Assembly: GCA_018701215.1 (NCBI GenBank)
Contig: JABIWH010000015.1
Span: 140,074 to 204,073 of the forward strand
DNA length: 64,000 nucleotides
Origin: Rhodospirillaceae bacterium
GTDB taxonomy: Bacteria > Pseudomonadota > Alphaproteobacteria > GCA-2731375
Direction: 5' to 3'
A program made the translations under genes and the position numbers. A model generated the notes under the pieces. It did no database searches and was not told the DNA's origin. It worked only from the letters and a program-made list of their open reading frames with translations. Below, piece after piece: positions 8,419-17,527 of this stretch. Each line of letters opens with the position of its first letter. The first letter of the stretch is position 1.

Positions 8419-10521
8419 GTGGCGTTATCTATCACATCGTTCTGGCGGAGGCCAACGGATCGCCTCGCGATGGCCTTCCTGGTCGAGCGGGAGCGTTGGC
8501 CGTTGTGGCTGCCTGTATTGCTGGCCCTGGGCGTGGCGCTATATTTCTCCCTGCCCATGGAACCGCCCTGGTATGTGGGCCCGGTTCTCACCAGCGTCCT
8601 GATTTCCGCCGCTTGGATCTTGCGCCGCCATGGCTATGTGCTGCTTGTCCTCCTTGCGCTGTTGGCCATGGCGCTGGGTCTCTGGGCCGCGCAGGACCGC
8701 AGCGCCCGTGTCGCCGGCCCCATTCAGGCCGCCAAGTTGGGGCCGGTCAGCCTGACGGGCACAATCGCTGATATCGAAACCCGCTCCTATGGCTTGCGCC
8801 TGTCCTTGCGCCACGGCGAAATCGCCAAACGGCCAGAATGGCGGGCGCCCCGGCTGATCCGGTTAACCTTGCGCGGCAAACAGGATCCCGCCCTGGCGGT
8901 TGGCGATCGGGTCAGGCTGCGCGCGGTTCTGATGCCCCCCGCCGGCCCGGCCGCACCGGGGGCCTATGACTTCGCGCGGGCCGCCTGGTTCAAGCAGATC
9001 GGCGCCGTCGGTTACGCCGTCTCCCGCGCCGAAGTTCTCAGCAACGAAAAGCAAGGTGACTTTGCCGCCTTTACCCTACGGATCGCGGGCTGGCGGCATG
9101 CACTCTCCGCGCATCTTCGGGCCCGGTTGCCAGGCGAAGCGGGCGCCGTGGCGGCGGCCCTGATGACCGGCGACCGGGGCGCCATTCCCGAGGCGACCAT
9201 GCAGGCGATGCGCGATGCCGGGCTGGCGCATTTGCTGGCTATTTCCGGCTTGCATGTGGGCCTGATCGCCGGCTGGCTGTTCTTCTCGGTGCGGTTTTTG
9301 TTGGCCTTGGTCCCTTCCCTGGCATTATACGCGCCGATCAAGAAATGGGCCGCCGCCGCCGCCCTTTCCGGTGCCTTTGCCTATATGTTGCTGACCGGTG
9401 CCACGGTACCGACCCAGCGGGCCTTTTTGATGCTGGCCCTGATGATGCTCGCGGTGATCCTGGACCGGGTGGCGATATCCTTCCGCCTGCTCGCCTGGGC
9501 CGCCGTCGCGGTACTGCTATGGGCGCCGGAAAGTCTGCTGTCGGTCAGTTTCCAGATGTCATTCGCCGCCGTTGTCTGCCTGACCGCCATCTACGAGGGC
9601 CTGGCGCCAATAATGACGCGCTGGCGCTCCGATGCCGGTCCCATCAAACGCTCCGGCCTTTATCTAACAGCGGTCTTGCTGACCACCCTTATCGCCAGCC
9701 TGGCAACGGCACCGTTTGCCTTGTACCACTTCAACCGTGTCGCCATGTTCGGTCTGGCCGCCAACCTACTCGCAGTGCCCCTGACGGCACTTTTCGTCAT
9801 GCCCTGCGCCTTGGCGGCCTATCTGTTGCTGCCCTTTGGCCTGGAACAGCTGGCCCTGGTTCCCATGGGTTATGCGATCCAGGCGATCTTGTGGGTGGCC
9901 CACGGGGTCGCGGCCTGGCCCGGCGCCGTCGCTCTGGTGCCGGCCTTTTCCATTGCGGCGTTAACAGCCATGACCCTGGGTGGGCTATGGCTTTGTCTAT
10001 GGCGCGGCCAATGGCGCTATGGCGGGGTACTTGTGATCGGCTTGGGCATCGCATTGGCGACGGGGGGCGATCCGCCCGACATTCTGATCGATGGCCGTGG
10101 CAAGGCCATGGCGGCGCGCTTGCCGAATGGCAATGTCCTGGTGGCGGCACCCTATAGAAGCAACAACATCACCCTGACGACCTGGTTACGCCGTTGGGGC
10201 AGGGCAGCACCGATCAAGGATGAGCGCATCATGCGCTGCGACCGGCTGGGCTGCAGCCTGGTGCATGGCGCCGCATCGGTCGGTTTCGCCCGTGATCCAC
10301 GCGCCCTGGAAGATGATTGCCGCGTCGCTGATTTAGTGCTTTCGGCGGTACCGGTACGCTTCAATTGCCCGTCGGCGCGGATGGTCATCGATCGTTTTGA
10401 TTTGTGGCGCCGGGGTGCCATCGCGGTGCGCTGGCGGGATGGCGCGATCAACATTGAAGGCGCCAACGATCATCGCGGCGACAGGCCGTGGAGCCGCCCC
10501 AAGGGGCGAAAAGCTCCCTAA
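8419..10521 (+). CDS. comEC: ComEC/Rec2-family membrane protein
   Basis: 700 residues starting at GTG 8419. An N-terminal hydrophobic pair is followed by a DUF4131-type soluble segment (about 110-210). The multi-membrane competence core follows, with the conserved AGLAHLLAISGLHVGLIAG at about residues 267-285. The C-terminal part (from about 560) has the short domain seen in alphaproteobacterial ComEC rather than a full metallo-beta-lactamase domain. ComEC forms the inner-membrane DNA channel in transformable bacteria; whether this organism is competent is unknown. The gene is commonly found between gltX and lexA in alphaproteobacteria. Its stop overlaps the convergent lexA stop by four bases. 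Confidence 0.9.
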   Translation: MALSITSFWRRPTDRLAMAFLVERERWPLWLPVLLALGVALYFSLPMEPPWYVGPVLTSVLISAAWILRRHGYVLLVLLALLAMALGLWAAQDRSARVAGPIQAAKLGPVSLTGTIADIETRSYGLRLSLRHGEIAKRPEWRAPRLIRLTLRGKQDPALAVGDRVRLRAVLMPPAGPAAPGAYDFARAAWFKQIGAVGYAVSRAEVLSNEKQGDFAAFTLRIAGWRHALSAHLRARLPGEAGAVAAALMTGDRGAIPEATMQAMRDAGLAHLLAISGLHVGLIAGWLFFSVRFLLALVPSLALYAPIKKWAAAAALSGAFAYMLLTGATVPTQRAFLMLALMMLAVILDRVAISFRLLAWAAVAVLLWAPESLLSVSFQMSFAAVVCLTAIYEGLAPIMTRWRSDAGPIKRSGLYLTAVLLTTLIASLATAPFALYHFNRVAMFGLAANLLAVPLTALFVMPCALAAYLLLPFGLEQLALVPMGYAIQAILWVAHGVAAWPGAVALVPAFSIAALTAMTLGGLWLCLWRGQWRYGGVLVIGLGIALATGGDPPDILIDGRGKAMAARLPNGNVLVAAPYRSNNITLTTWLRRWGRAAPIKDERIMRCDRLGCSLVHGAASVGFARDPRALEDDCRVADLVLSAVPVRFNCPSARMVIDRFDLWRRGAIAVRWRDGAINIEGANDHRGDRPWSRPKGRKAP

Positions 10522-11204
10522 TACTGCCGCAGCAGACCGATCAGCTGGCCTTGAATTTTGACCCGGTCGGGCGGGAATATCCTGGTTTCGTAACTCTGAT
10601 TGGCTGGTTCCAGCGCTACGGAATTGCCCTTGGAGCGCAGCCGTTTCAAGGTCGCCTCGTTGTCATCGATCAAAGCGACGACGATAGCGCCGTTTTCAGC
10701 CGTATCACTGCGTTTCAGAATGACCGTGTCACCATCGAGAATGCCCGCGTCGATCATTGAATCGCCGGCAACCTCCAAGGCGAAATGTTCGCCCCGCGCC
10801 AACATACCCCGTGGCACATCGACAAAATTGGACGGATCGCGCAACGCCTCGATCGGGGTGCCGGCGGCGATCCGGCCATAAAGGGGCATGGAAACGATAT
10901 CATCGGAACTGGCCGTCTGATGGGACATCGCCGTGCTGAATTCGCCTTGAATAACATTGGGCGCCAACTTCTCACCGCCCGGCAGCACCGCATCTGGCAG
11001 TTGCAGGACCTCCAAGGCCCGGGCCCGATGGGCCAGACGCCGTATAAAACCGCGTTCCTCCAGCGCCGTGATCAGGCGATGAATGCCGGATTTTGATTTC
11101 AAATTCAGCGCATCCTTCATCTCGTCGAAAGATGGCGATATACCGTTCTGGCGAATATGTCCGTGGATAAACGTGAGAAGTTCGTGCTGTTTCCGCGTCA
11201 ACAT
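10518..11204 (-). CDS. lexA: SOS regulon repressor LexA
   Basis: 228 residues from ATG 11204 (MLTRKQHELL). Residues 1-65 form the winged-helix domain (SFDEMKDALNLKSKSGIHRLI, ALEERGFIRRL). The C-terminal S24 protease domain shows the Ala-Gly self-cleavage site in YGRIAAGTPIEA (A114-G115), the nucleophile Ser149 in GDSMIDAGI and the general-base Lys187. LexA represses DNA-damage genes until RecA filaments trigger its cleavage. The frame continues upstream to 11270 but those residues are not LexA-like. An alphaproteobacterial SOS box lies about 100 bp upstream, so autoregulation is expected. Confidence 0.97.
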   Translation of the reverse strand: MLTRKQHELLTFIHGHIRQNGISPSFDEMKDALNLKSKSGIHRLITALEERGFIRRLAHRARALEVLQLPDAVLPGGEKLAPNVIQGEFSTAMSHQTASSDDIVSMPLYGRIAAGTPIEALRDPSNFVDVPRGMLARGEHFALEVAGDSMIDAGILDGDTVILKRSDTAENGAIVVALIDDNEATLKRLRSKGNSVALEPANQSYETRIFPPDRVKIQGQLIGLLRQY

Positions 11205-11305
11205 TCCATGACCCTCAATTGGCCGGGCCGCTTGTGCATAAGTCATGCACAATTCAACCCAAAAAACCATACCTTTGCCGGAACAAAAGCAAAACGTAGC
11301 TATAT

Positions 11306-11320
11306 GTTCTAGTTTGGTTC
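11306..11320 (+). promoter_or_regulatory. LexA binding site (SOS box) upstream of lexA
   Basis: The sequence is GTTCTAGTTTGGTTC, an exact direct repeat GTTC-N7-GTTC (GAAC-N7-GAAC on the lexA strand). This is the established alphaproteobacterial LexA operator. It lies 102 bp upstream of the lexA ATG, fitting negative autoregulation. Confidence 0.9.
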
Positions 11321-11349
11321 TCGAATGTGGTCAAGAAATAATGTCGAAT

Positions 11350-11368
11350 TGTGGATAGTTTATCCACA
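11350..11368. promoter_or_regulatory. Inverted pair of DnaA-box-like sites
   Basis: TGTGGATA and TATCCACA face each other across GTT, an exact 8-bp inverted repeat. The right half with its neighbouring T is the perfect DnaA box TTATCCACA (11360-11368). It lies between the end of moeA and the lexA SOS box. DnaA binding to the lexA promoter region is conceivable; the arrangement could also be a chance palindrome. Confidence 0.45.
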
Positions 11369-11388
11369 GGCCCGCCCCGATCGCAGTG

Positions 11389-12600
11389 TCAAATACCTGT
11401 GGTTTCGCCACTCAAGGGCAGAATTTCAACCCTTTCACCGGCTTTCGCGGGGTCTGCGTGGGGCGCCCGGAGGATCAGACAATCGGCTTTGGCCAGGCGG
11501 GAAAGCATGGAACTATCCTGTTTATCAAACGGCGTAACCACGGTTTCGCCATCTTCATTCAGAGACGCAGTGGCGCGTAGATAATCCTGCCGCAAATCAT
11601 TGCCGGGCAGATCCTGTCCCAGGCGCGCGGTCTGGCTGGCGGCATGGGGGTCAAGGCCTAACATGGCGCGGACCGCGGGCCGTAGGTAGACGATGCCGCA
11701 AACTAGCGAAGACACCGGGTTGCCCGGCATCCCCATCATCGGCGTCTCGCCGATACTGCCAAAGATCAATGGTTTGCCCGGCCGCATGGCGATGCGCCAG
11801 AAATCCAGTTCCAGGCCATCCTGGCCCAGCACCTTGCGCACCAGATCATGATCCCCAACCGAAGCGCCGCCCAAGGTCACCAGCATATCAGCGCCACGGG
11901 CGCCCGCCGCCAAGGCACGCAGGGACGCTTCATCATCCGAGGCGATGCCCAGATCGATCGCTTCCCCGCCCGACGCCTTAATCAGACCCATCAGGGCAAT
12001 GGTGTTCGACGAGATGATCTGGTTCGGGCCCACGGGTTCGCCAGGACGGACAATCTCGTCGCCGGTGGCCAACAGGGCAATGCGCGGGCGCCGGGCCACG
12101 GTCAGCCAGGGCACGTTCATGGCGGCGGCCAGACCCACATCGCGGGATGACAGTACCCGGTTTGCCGTGATGCCCACATCGCCAAGCTGAAAATCCAGGC
12201 CGGCGGGACGAACAAATTTGCCCGGCCAAGGCGCCACGGTCATGGTGATTTGATCGCCGGCGACTTCGGTGTCTTCCTGCATCACAATGGCATCGGCGCC
12301 CTTGGGAACCGGCGCGCCGGTGAAGATACGCGCGGTCTGTCCCGGCCCCACCTTTCCGCCAAAGGCATTGCCGGCGGCGGACTCGCCAATTTGCGTCAGG
12401 GTCGCGGGGACTTCCGCCACATCCGCGGCGCGTACCGCATAGCCGTCCATGGCGGAAACATCGGTCGGCGGTTGGGTCAGGCGGGCGGTAACATCGCGGG
12501 CCAGCACCCGGCCATGGGCGTCCGCCAGAGAGATGTTTTCGGTCGGCATCCGGTGCACCCCATCCAGGATGCGTTGCAGCGCCTCGGCGACAGAGATCAT
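11389..12600 (-). CDS. moeA: Molybdopterin molybdenumtransferase MoeA
   Basis: 403 residues. MoeA inserts molybdate into adenylylated molybdopterin to give the molybdenum cofactor. Visible features are the N-terminal segment SLADAHGRVLARDV, then VSAMDGYAVRA, RIFTGAPVPKGADAIVMQED, the MoCF-type core with TLGGASVGDHDLVRKVL and MRPGKPLIFG, and GMPGNPVSSLV. It lies 24 bp after moaC on the same strand, so both Moco genes are probably co-transcribed with trpDC. Confidence 0.96.
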   Translation of the reverse strand: MISVAEALQRILDGVHRMPTENISLADAHGRVLARDVTARLTQPPTDVSAMDGYAVRAADVAEVPATLTQIGESAAGNAFGGKVGPGQTARIFTGAPVPKGADAIVMQEDTEVAGDQITMTVAPWPGKFVRPAGLDFQLGDVGITANRVLSSRDVGLAAAMNVPWLTVARRPRIALLATGDEIVRPGEPVGPNQIISSNTIALMGLIKASGGEAIDLGIASDDEASLRALAAGARGADMLVTLGGASVGDHDLVRKVLGQDGLELDFWRIAMRPGKPLIFGSIGETPMMGMPGNPVSSLVCGIVYLRPAVRAMLGLDPHAASQTARLGQDLPGNDLRQDYLRATASLNEDGETVVTPFDKQDSSMLSRLAKADCLILRAPHADPAKAGERVEILPLSGETTGI

Positions 12601-12624
12601 TCCATAAATCCTAATGTATTATCT

Positions 12625-13101
12625 TCACGATGCATCGTAATTACCTGATTTACCACCAGATTTGTGGATTAATCGAACGTCACATAATTGCATGCCGCGA
12701 TCCACCGCCTTGCACATATCATAGATGGTCAGGCCGGCGACACTGACGGCGGTCAAGGCTTCCATCTCGACCCCGGTGCGCCCGGTCAGCTTGACCTCGG
12801 CCGTGATCTCGACGCTGTTTTCCGCCGCGTTACAGGAAAGCTCCAAACTGACCGATGAAAGTTGCAGGGGGTGGCACAGCGGGATCAGATCGGCGGTGCG
12901 TTTCGCCGCCATGATCCCCGCCAAACGGGCCACGCCCAGCACATCGCCCTTGGCCATGGCACCAGCCTGAACGCGGGCCAGGGTTTCGGGTGCCATTGTT
13001 ACGCGCCCGGCGGCGCGCGCGATGCGTTCGGTGACCGCCTTGTCGCCAACGTCCACCATATGGGCGTTGCCCGCATCGTCGAAATGGGTCAGTTCAGCCA
13101 T
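12625..13101 (-). CDS. moaC: Cyclic pyranopterin monophosphate synthase MoaC
   Basis: 158 residues. MoaC converts 3',8-cyclo-7,8-dihydroguanosine triphosphate to cyclic pyranopterin monophosphate in Moco synthesis. Family motifs are present: THFDDAGNAHMVDVGDK at the N-terminus, GIMAAKRTADLIPLCHPLQL with the conserved Lys, His and Cys, and GVEMEALTAVSVAGLTIYDMCKA. It starts 14 bp after the trpC stop, and moeA follows after 24 bp. Confidence 0.97.
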   Translation of the reverse strand: MAELTHFDDAGNAHMVDVGDKAVTERIARAAGRVTMAPETLARVQAGAMAKGDVLGVARLAGIMAAKRTADLIPLCHPLQLSSVSLELSCNAAENSVEITAEVKLTGRTGVEMEALTAVSVAGLTIYDMCKAVDRGMQLCDVRLIHKSGGKSGNYDAS

Positions 13102-13115
13102 GGGTTAAACTCCCG

Positions 13116-13907
13116 TCATGAATTCAGCAAGTTCCGCACCGCGGCTTCCACATTCTCTTGGCGCATCAGGGACTCGCCGACCAGGAAACAATGACAGCCG
13201 GCCTTGCTAATGCGGAGCACATCGTCGTGGTTATTCAGGCCGCTCTCACTAATGCCCAGGGCGTCCTTGGGCATTTGTGCCGCCAACTCTTCCGTGGTGG
13301 CCAAATCCGTGACCATGGTCTTCAGATTGCGGTTGTTGATACCCAGCAGCCGGCTTTGCAGACGCATGGCCCGCTCCATTTCGCCGGCATCATGGACCTC
13401 AACCAGAACATCCATACCCCAATCGATGGCCACGGCCTCGAGCTCGGCTGCCTGGCCATCTTCCAGTGCCGCCATGATCAGCAAAATGCAATCCGCGCCC
13501 AAAGCCCGCGCCTCAACCACCTGATAGGGCTGCAACATGAAATCCTTGCGCAGCACGGGCAGATCGACGGCATTTCGCGCCTGGACCAAAAAATCATCGT
13601 GGCCCTGAAAGTACGGCACGTCCGTCAACACCGAGAGACAGCTGGCCCCGCCGCGTTCATAGGCCCGGGCCAGGGCCGCGGGATCGGAATCAGATCGGAT
13701 CAGGCCCTTGGACGGCGAGGCCTTTTTATACTCGGCGATCAGACCATAGCGGCCATCGTCCACCGCCCCGCGCAGGGCGTTGGCGAAACCACGCACGGGC
13801 GAGGCGGTCTTGGCCACCGCCTCGACCTCCGCCAACGGGCGTTCAGCTTTGCAGGCTTCGATATGCAGGCGTTTGTCGGCGCAAATGCGGTCAAGAATGT
13901 CACTCAT
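13116..13907 (-). CDS. trpC: Indole-3-glycerol-phosphate synthase TrpC
   Basis: 263 residues, a TIM barrel that closes the indole ring from CdRP in tryptophan synthesis. Signatures include LIAEYKKASPSKGLI with the active-site Lys, DVPYFQGHDDFL, LRKDFMLQPYQVVEARALGAD, DVLVEVHDAGEMERA and LLGINNRNLKT. The start overlaps the trpD stop by four bases. This is the single-function TrpC; no PRAI (TrpF) domain is fused. Confidence 0.97.
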   Translation of the reverse strand: MSDILDRICADKRLHIEACKAERPLAEVEAVAKTASPVRGFANALRGAVDDGRYGLIAEYKKASPSKGLIRSDSDPAALARAYERGGASCLSVLTDVPYFQGHDDFLVQARNAVDLPVLRKDFMLQPYQVVEARALGADCILLIMAALEDGQAAELEAVAIDWGMDVLVEVHDAGEMERAMRLQSRLLGINNRNLKTMVTDLATTEELAAQMPKDALGISESGLNNHDDVLRISKAGCHCFLVGESLMRQENVEAAVRNLLNS

Positions 13908-14947
13908 GATGCGCTCGGTGCGGTGCGATTGGTGATCTCCACCAAACGGTGCAGTTTTTCCAGGGCCAAGCCCTCGTCAATGGCCCTGGCCGCCATGGCC
14001 ACGCCTTCAGGCAGGTCCGCCGCCTTATCGGCAATGATCAGGGCGGCGGCGGCATTGAACAGCACCACGTCGCGATAAGCCCCGGCAGCACCCTGCAACA
14101 GAGCGTTCAAGGCAGCGGCATTTTCCTCCGCCTCGCCGCCACGCAGATCCTCCAATGTGGCCAACGGCAGACCAGCCTGCGCGGGCAAGACCTCGAACTC
14201 GGTAATTTCGCCATTCTCCAGGGCAACTACATAGGTCGGGCCCGTGGTCGTGATCTCGTCCGTGCCGTCGGCGCCATGCACGACCCAAACCCGCTCCGAA
14301 CCAAGGGTTCTTAGAACCTCCGCCATGGGGCGCAGCCAATGCCGGTCAAAGACGCCGATCAGCTGCCGCTTCACGCCCGCCGGATTGGACATCGGCCCGA
14401 GGATATTAAAGATCGTCCGGGTACCCATTTCAACCCGCGTCGGGCCGACGTTACGCATGGCGCCGTGATGGCGGGGGGCGGCCATGAAGCAGATACCCGC
14501 CTCGTCCAAGGCTGCCTGCAACAACGAAAAATCCGCGTCCACATTGATACCCAGGGTATTCTGCACATCGGTGGTACCGGTTTTCGAGGATGCGGCACGG
14601 TTGCCATGCTTGGCTATGGGCACGCCGCAACCGGCTACAACGATCGCGGTGGCGGTGGAAATATTCAGCGTATGTTTGCCGTCACCGCCCGTACCGACGA
14701 TATCCATGGCACCGGGCGGCGCCTTTATGGGCGTCATGCGGTCGCGCATGGTCATCACGCCGCCGGTAATTTCATCCACCGTTTCACCGCGCACCCGCAG
14801 GGCCATCAAAAAGGCGCCCATCTGGGACGGCGTGGCATCGCCCGACATCATCACATCGAAGGCCGCGCGGGCCTGTTCCACGTTCAATGAATCGCCGTCG
14901 GCCACAATGGCGATCAGCGCTTTGAAATCTGGCATATCCCCGACCAT
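13904..14947 (-). CDS. trpD: Anthranilate phosphoribosyltransferase TrpD
   Basis: 347 residues. It transfers the phosphoribosyl group to anthranilate. The glycine-rich PRPP site is DIVGTGGDGKHTLNISTATA, followed by KHGNRAASSKTGTTDV, the anthranilate-binding region FMAAPRHHGAMRNVGPTR and FNILGPMSNPA. The ATG at 14947 has GGAG eight bases upstream and is preferred to the ATG four codons later. trpD is the first gene of this minus-strand run; trpE and trpG, usual neighbours in related genomes, are not upstream. Confidence 0.96.
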   Translation of the reverse strand: MVGDMPDFKALIAIVADGDSLNVEQARAAFDVMMSGDATPSQMGAFLMALRVRGETVDEITGGVMTMRDRMTPIKAPPGAMDIVGTGGDGKHTLNISTATAIVVAGCGVPIAKHGNRAASSKTGTTDVQNTLGINVDADFSLLQAALDEAGICFMAAPRHHGAMRNVGPTRVEMGTRTIFNILGPMSNPAGVKRQLIGVFDRHWLRPMAEVLRTLGSERVWVVHGADGTDEITTTGPTYVVALENGEITEFEVLPAQAGLPLATLEDLRGGEAEENAAALNALLQGAAGAYRDVVLFNAAAALIIADKAADLPEGVAMAARAIDEGLALEKLHRLVEITNRTAPSAS

Positions 14948-15280
14948 CGACGGTTCTCCAACCCTGCGAATACCGGCAGCCCGTATTGGCTGCGCGGCAC
15001 AACAAACCGCGCCTCATGGATGTCGTCAAGGCTCCATTACGCGAAATTGGGTCGAATCGGCGAAAAGATCGCCGCGCCCTCTGATCCGATCCACCCCGCC
15101 CGAGCCATGGCCGCACGAAATTCCCTTTTTTTAGGCGGACTCGCGGGCATCGTTCGACGGTTGCCATTTCACTACCGTCTTTTTTAATACCTATATGGTA
15201 GATTACGGCCCAGAATTCATCTGGGGACTCGATTAAGAGGGAGCTGGCCACTGGCCCAGAAAACGCTGAAAGATGCGCCG
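14948..15280. other. Divergent intergenic region between trpD and the polysaccharide deacetylase gene
   Basis: 333 bp with no convincing gene. It must hold the promoters of the trpD-lexA run and of the rightward gene. An AT-rich stretch (15180-15208) is followed by a 6-bp inverted repeat CCCAGA-N5-TCTGGG at 15209-15225, a possible operator. I looked for a Trp-rich leader peptide with attenuator hairpins on the minus strand and found none convincing. Confidence 0.5.
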
Positions 15281-16747
15281 ATGCAGGGCAAGCAGAAGCG
15301 GCCCGTACGGCAGCGGCGGGCGCGCCGGCGGCAGGCGCGGTTGATGACAAAAGCCCTGTTGGTGGCGGTAGCCGGCTTTGCCGCCGGCCTGGGCGTGACC
15401 ACGGCGCTGACCTTTACCTTGCCGGGGCCAAATGGCGGCGGCCCGCAGGCCACCGCATCACCCGTGACAAAGGCAATGATGGCGAACGGTTTTGTCGAAC
15501 AGCGCATCGCCCTGACACCACCACCCGCCGAGACGGTAACGCAAACGGTGAAGCAGGAAGCGCCGCCACCGGCCGTGGCAGTGGCAGTGGCAGTGAAAAT
15601 TCCACCCGCCCCTATTGTTGCGAATGTCACGGAGCCTGCACCGGCACCCAAAGCGGACCCGGCCATACGGGCGGTCGAGCAACCGGCAATCGTGACGGCA
15701 AATCTGGCGCCACCGGCACCTGATGCGGGGCCAGTGGCGGCGGTGGAGGCGGAAGCGGAAGCGGAGGACGAAGCCGATGTGGTGCAACCGGTGTCAGGCC
15801 CCGCCATCGCGATCGATGTGGCGGCGGCTGAGCGGCACGAGCAGATCGAACACGAGAATGTCCGCCTGGCGAATTTGACCGCGCCGCCGGTGCTGCCCCC
15901 CGCACCACCGCCCCTGCCACAGGTGGCAACCGCGAGGTCCGATGCATTGGACGTGTCACGATTGAGCGCGCCCCGGCCAACCTGGAAACGTTTTGCCGCC
16001 CTGTCGCCCGGCATTGGCGATCCGGCCCAGATCTCTCCCCTGGTTAAGGTCGCGATCGTGCTTGATGATATGGGGCTTAGCCAATTCCGTTCGGACCGGG
16101 CCATTGCGCTACCCCGGCCCATCACACTTGCCGTCCTGCCCTATGGCAATCATCTGGCCGGGCTGGTGGCCAGGGCGCGGACGGCCGGGCATGAAATTCT
16201 GGTGCATCTGCCCATGGAACCCAAGGCCGCCGACGCGGACCCAGGTCCAAATGCCCTGTTGACCGGCCTGCCGATCGCGGAACTGGACCGCCGGATCGCG
16301 GCGAATTTGGCGCGGCTGGACGGCTATGTGGGCATCAACAATCATATGGGCAGTCTGTTCACCGCCTCGGCGCGGGAGATGCGCCGGGTCATGGCCGCCC
16401 TGCAATCACGGCAACTACTGTTTCTTGATAGTCTGACCACGGGCAAGTCCACCGGCCACCGCCTGGCGCGGGAGTATGGCATTCCCACCGTGGTGCGTGA
16501 TGTATTTCTGGACAATGACCGCAACCCCGAGAAAATCAGGCAACAGCTGGAAATGACCGTGGCGACGGCGCGTAGACACGGCCAGGCCATCGCCATCGGC
16601 CATCCCTATCCCGAAACCTTGAGCGCCCTGGAAGGCTGGCTTCCGGGACTGCGCGCCCGTGGTCTGGTGCTGGTCCCCATAAGCGCATTGGTCGAGGAAA
16701 GCGCGCCGGTACAATCAAAGCATTACGCGGGCAGGCAGGGACAGTAG
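15281..16747 (+). CDS. Divergent polysaccharide deacetylase family protein, membrane-anchored
   Basis: 488 residues. A very basic N-terminus (QRRARRRQAR) precedes one membrane segment (about residues 24-44). A low-complexity linker rich in Ala, Pro, Glu and Val (about 45-235, including EAEAEAED) leads to the catalytic-like domain from about 245: VAIVLDDMGLSQ, ITLAVLPYGN, HEILVHLPMEP, GINNHMGS, FLDSLTTGKS and AIAIGHPYPETL. This is the divergent polysaccharide deacetylase (DUF610) family, related to NodB-type carbohydrate esterases and thought to act on envelope polysaccharide. In many relatives it sits beside envC and ctpA; here those are absent. Substrate unknown. Confidence 0.88.
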   Translation: MQGKQKRPVRQRRARRRQARLMTKALLVAVAGFAAGLGVTTALTFTLPGPNGGGPQATASPVTKAMMANGFVEQRIALTPPPAETVTQTVKQEAPPPAVAVAVAVKIPPAPIVANVTEPAPAPKADPAIRAVEQPAIVTANLAPPAPDAGPVAAVEAEAEAEDEADVVQPVSGPAIAIDVAAAERHEQIEHENVRLANLTAPPVLPPAPPPLPQVATARSDALDVSRLSAPRPTWKRFAALSPGIGDPAQISPLVKVAIVLDDMGLSQFRSDRAIALPRPITLAVLPYGNHLAGLVARARTAGHEILVHLPMEPKAADADPGPNALLTGLPIAELDRRIAANLARLDGYVGINNHMGSLFTASAREMRRVMAALQSRQLLFLDSLTTGKSTGHRLAREYGIPTVVRDVFLDNDRNPEKIRQQLEMTVATARRHGQAIAIGHPYPETLSALEGWLPGLRARGLVLVPISALVEESAPVQSKHYAGRQGQ

Positions 16748-16765
16748 CGTAAAAGGGACAGCGGT

Positions 16766-17527
16766 ATGATTGAAGTGCGGGGCCTGCGGAAGAGTTTCAA
16801 CAAGATCGAAGTATTACGCGGGATCGATTTCACAGCCCGGAATGGCGAGATCACCGGTCTGATCGGGCCCAATGGCGCCGGCAAGACGACGACCCTGCGC
16901 ATGCTCTATACCGTGTTGCGGCCCGATGGCGGCCAAGCCTTTGTCGATGGCCACGATGCCAACATTGAACGGCTAACGGTGCAACGAAGGATCGGCGTTT
17001 TGCCTGACAACCGGGGCCTGTACCCGCGCCTGACCGCGCGGGAGCATGTGCGTTATTTTGGCCGCTTGCACGGCTTGGGCGGACCTGAGTTGGAGAGCCG
17101 TATAGACCGTCTGGTGGAACGCCTGGGCATGGAGGATTTCGCCGACCGCCGCTCCAAGGGCTTTTCCAAGGGCCAGACCCTGAAGGTTGCCCTGGCCCGC
17201 GCCCTGGTACATGAGCCGGCCAACGTAATTCTGGACGAGCCAACCAATGGCCTGGACATCGGCTCTTCCCGGGCGGTGCGGGAATTGATCAGGGAAATCC
17301 GCGACCAGGGGCGCTGCGTGTTGTTTTCCAGCCATATCATGGGCGAGGTCGAGGCCTTGTGCGACCGCGTCATCGTCATTTCCGATGGCCTGATCGTCGC
17401 CAATGGAAAGCCTGAGGAATTGCGCCAGGCCACCGGCGAGGGCGATCTTGAAGACGTCTTCCTGGCAACTATCAGGCAAGCCGAAGCGGCTAGCCCCAAT
17501 GCTGGTGGTAGTACGAGCCGTGCGTAA
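16766..17527 (+). CDS. natA: ABC transporter ATP-binding protein, NatA-like
   Basis: 253 residues with a complete nucleotide-binding domain: Walker A GPNGAGKTT (34-42), signature region SKGFSKGQTLKVALARAL, Walker B VILDEPTNGLD and the switch His in LFSSHIMGEVEAL. The signature has SKGQ in place of LSGGQ, as in NatA-type ABC-2 exporters. It overlaps the permease gene by 29 bases. NatAB exports Na+ in Bacillus; the substrate here cannot be read from sequence, so the symbol marks family likeness. Confidence 0.85.
   Translation: MIEVRGLRKSFNKIEVLRGIDFTARNGEITGLIGPNGAGKTTTLRMLYTVLRPDGGQAFVDGHDANIERLTVQRRIGVLPDNRGLYPRLTAREHVRYFGRLHGLGGPELESRIDRLVERLGMEDFADRRSKGFSKGQTLKVALARALVHEPANVILDEPTNGLDIGSSRAVRELIREIRDQGRCVLFSSHIMGEVEALCDRVIVISDGLIVANGKPEELRQATGEGDLEDVFLATIRQAEAASPNAGGSTSRA

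Noticed and set aside
14948..15280. trp attenuator before trpD
   Set aside because: No Trp-rich leader peptide and no alternative hairpin set with a T-run found on the minus strand.
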